A stretch of DNA of 21,348 nucleotides from contig DASQKI010000001.1 of NCBI GenBank assembly GCA_035630615.1, forward strand, positions 1 through 21,348, given 5' to 3'. Origin of the DNA: DATFRX01 sp035630615. Lineage in GTDB: Bacteria; Actinomycetota; Actinomycetes; Propionibacteriales; Nocardioidaceae. Below are positions 20,347 to 21,348 of this stretch, piece after piece (position 1 is the stretch's first letter; every line of letters begins with the position of its first letter). Made by a program: the position numbers and the translations under genes. The notes under the pieces were generated by a model. It did not search any database, was not told the origin of the DNA, and saw only the letters and a list, made by a program, of their open reading frames with translations.

Positions 20347-20886
20347 ATGAAGCAACTTGTCCGAAAGATGGCAGCGGCAGCCACGATCGTGGTCGTCGGC
20401 GTCGCCGGCGCGGGGGCGGCGGCTGACGCTGCCGCGCCAGCGGCGGACCGCAAGCCGGACACGCGAGTGGCAATGCGGCCGATGGTCGCCGACGCGCTCG
20501 GAGACCTCAGGGTGCACGTTCGACCGTTCAACGGCGCCAAGGCCTACCACTTCAGGGGCACTGTGGCGGTCAACTTCGAGATCTCGGGAACCGGAAAGGG
20601 CGGCGACCGAATCAAGCACACCGGCGGGATCGCCCTGCGCAAGGGCCACGACCGCATCACCCTGCGCCGATTCTGGATCGACCTCGACCGGAACCGGCTG
20701 AGCGGACTGGTAAATGGCCAGGTCCGGGCCGACCTGTTCCGCCTGAGCGTGCCCTCCGGGCGGCCGAAGCTTGGCGACGTGCGGCTGCGGCTGACCCGCC
20801 CGGCAGCCAAAGCGATCAACCAGACATTCGGCGTACACGCCTTCTCCGGCGGCGACACTTTCGGATTCGCCACCGTACGCTCCTGA
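20347..20886 (+). CDS. secreted protein, weakly HtaA-like, function unknown
   Basis: 179 aa with a Sec-type signal peptide (MKQLVRKMAAAATIVVVGVA then GAGAAADAAA, cleavage about residue 27-30). The mature part alternates short strands: YHFRGTVAVNFEISGTGKGG, IKHTGGIALRKGHDRITLRR, FWIDLDRNRLSGLVNGQVRA, DVRLRLTRPAAKAIN and FSGGDTFGFATVRS. The H-x-G-x-L followed by a strand describing a stored value is reminiscent of HtaA-type domains, but I cannot claim membership and see no clear haem ligands. GAGGAG lies 8 bp before the ATG. It follows the DUF378 gene by 139 bp on the same strand; that gap has no hairpin, so co-transcription is possible. A hairpin follows. Confidence 0.7.
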   Translation: MKQLVRKMAAAATIVVVGVAGAGAAADAAAPAADRKPDTRVAMRPMVADALGDLRVHVRPFNGAKAYHFRGTVAVNFEISGTGKGGDRIKHTGGIALRKGHDRITLRRFWIDLDRNRLSGLVNGQVRADLFRLSVPSGRPKLGDVRLRLTRPAAKAINQTFGVHAFSGGDTFGFATVRS

Positions 20887-20895
20887 CCCGGCCGT

Positions 20896-20932
20896 CGGGT
20901 GGGCCGTCCACCGTCCCAAGTCGGTCCACCCG
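20896..20932 (+). terminator. hairpin terminator after the secreted-protein gene
   Basis: CGGGTGGGCC (20896-20905) pairs with GGTCCACCCG (20923-20932), ten pairs with one G-T, around a 17-nt loop, starting 10 bp after the stop. No T-run. Confidence 0.5.
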
Positions 20933-21318
20933 GCCACCGTCCTGGGTCTGGAGTCGACCAGCCGGCCTGGTGCCGGAGCGCGACACGATCGCGGTCGTCG
21001 GTGGCCAGGTCACATGCGTCGGCAAGTCGATTCGGCTGTCCGCGACCCGAACGCGCTGAACTGTCCGAGTCGATCATCATCGCGGGCCTCTCGTTCGTCG
21101 CCGGTTGCCTCGCGCTGGTCAGCGACGAGGCACCAGCCACCCGACAGTCGCTCATCGCTAGCAGGCCGCCAGCGGAACCCCGTCGTAGACGCGGCCCTGA
21201 TTTGGGAATCGAGGCCTGCCGTCATGGTGCCGTTCATGGTGCGAAACGGCGGCACTCAGAGGTGGCAGTTGCGTCTGATCGGCGCAACGCGCGAACTCCT
21301 GATGCCTGAAGGAAACCC
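20933..21318. other. tract with no recognised gene
   Basis: Several open frames cross this tract but none has a family pattern, a good ribosome binding site or a plausible composition. One frame reads LVPERDTIAVVGGQVTCVGK before a stop near 21058, and another gives the hydrophobic SIIIAGLSFVAGCLALVSD (about 21070-21126); they lie in different frames and could be decayed coding sequence. No repeat or RNA gene was seen. Confidence 0.4.
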
Positions 21319-21348
21319 ATGGCAATGGGGACCGGCGCACTCGTACTG
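21319..21348 (+). CDS. probable gene start cut by the right window edge
   Basis: An ATG preceded by GAAGGAAA with 6 bp spacing opens a frame reading MAMGTGALVL up to the edge. Ten codons do not allow identification; the hydrophobic start could be a membrane segment or signal peptide. Confidence 0.4.
   Translation, partial: MAMGTGALVL

Noticed and set aside
1..21348. CRISPR arrays, insertion sequences, prophage or integrase genes
   Set aside because: No regularly spaced repeat series, transposase, integrase or terminal inverted repeats were found; the only long repeat is the 30-bp pair around the VOC pseudogene.

Overview
This is a GC-rich actinobacterial chromosome segment. The conserved rpsB-tsf-pyrH-frr-cdsA block, several promoters that appear to give leaderless or near-leaderless transcripts, a SigE-type sigma factor, a DtxR/IdeR iron box and an RNHCP-domain protein all fit Actinomycetota. 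By general resemblance I would place it in Propionibacteriales, near Nocardioidaceae (Nocardioides/Aeromicrobium-like); that placement is inference.

Layout. (1) 1-2446: the end of a NYN/YacP-like gene, then rpsB and tsf, closed by a strong hairpin terminator. (2) 2526-4174: a SigE-family sigma factor translationally coupled to a one-pass membrane protein with a propeller-like outer domain, a cassette sitting between tsf and pyrH. (3) 4243-7063: pyrH, frr, cdsA and a histidine phosphatase, tightly packed. (4) 7070-9264, minus strand: a Tat-exported M28 metallopeptidase, an RNHCP zinc-ribbon protein, and a long untranslated leader with a 13-codon uORF and a foldable domain. (5) 9333-9895: a frameshifted VOC/glyoxalase pseudogene bracketed by a 30-bp direct repeat. 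(6) 9925-12276: rlmN, a Cof-type HAD phosphatase and a DCC thiol-disulfide oxidoreductase. (7) 12310-13667, minus strand: an HTTM-like multipass membrane protein and a small membrane-anchored partner. (8) 13845-14444: an AhpE-like peroxiredoxin, an AT-rich patch and an intrinsic terminator. (9) 14479-18437: an iron-box-controlled siderophore ABC importer (ATPase, lipoprotein, fused double permease). (10) 18536-18607: tRNA-Val(UAC), followed by a decayed NAD(P)-binding oxidoreductase fragment. (11) 19004-20932: a MerR regulator with a CarH-type B12-binding domain, divergent from a DUF378 membrane protein and a secreted protein, with repeated GACA motifs between them. (12) 20933-21348: no recognisable gene until a probable start at the right edge.

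The genes form four functional groups: translation, nucleotide and phospholipid housekeeping; envelope stress or signalling (sigma/anti-sigma-like pair); iron uptake beside a peroxiredoxin; and a putative light/B12-responsive unit. The two most promising places for something undescribed are the structured leader upstream of the RNHCP gene and the CarH-like regulator with its repeat-bearing divergent promoter region.
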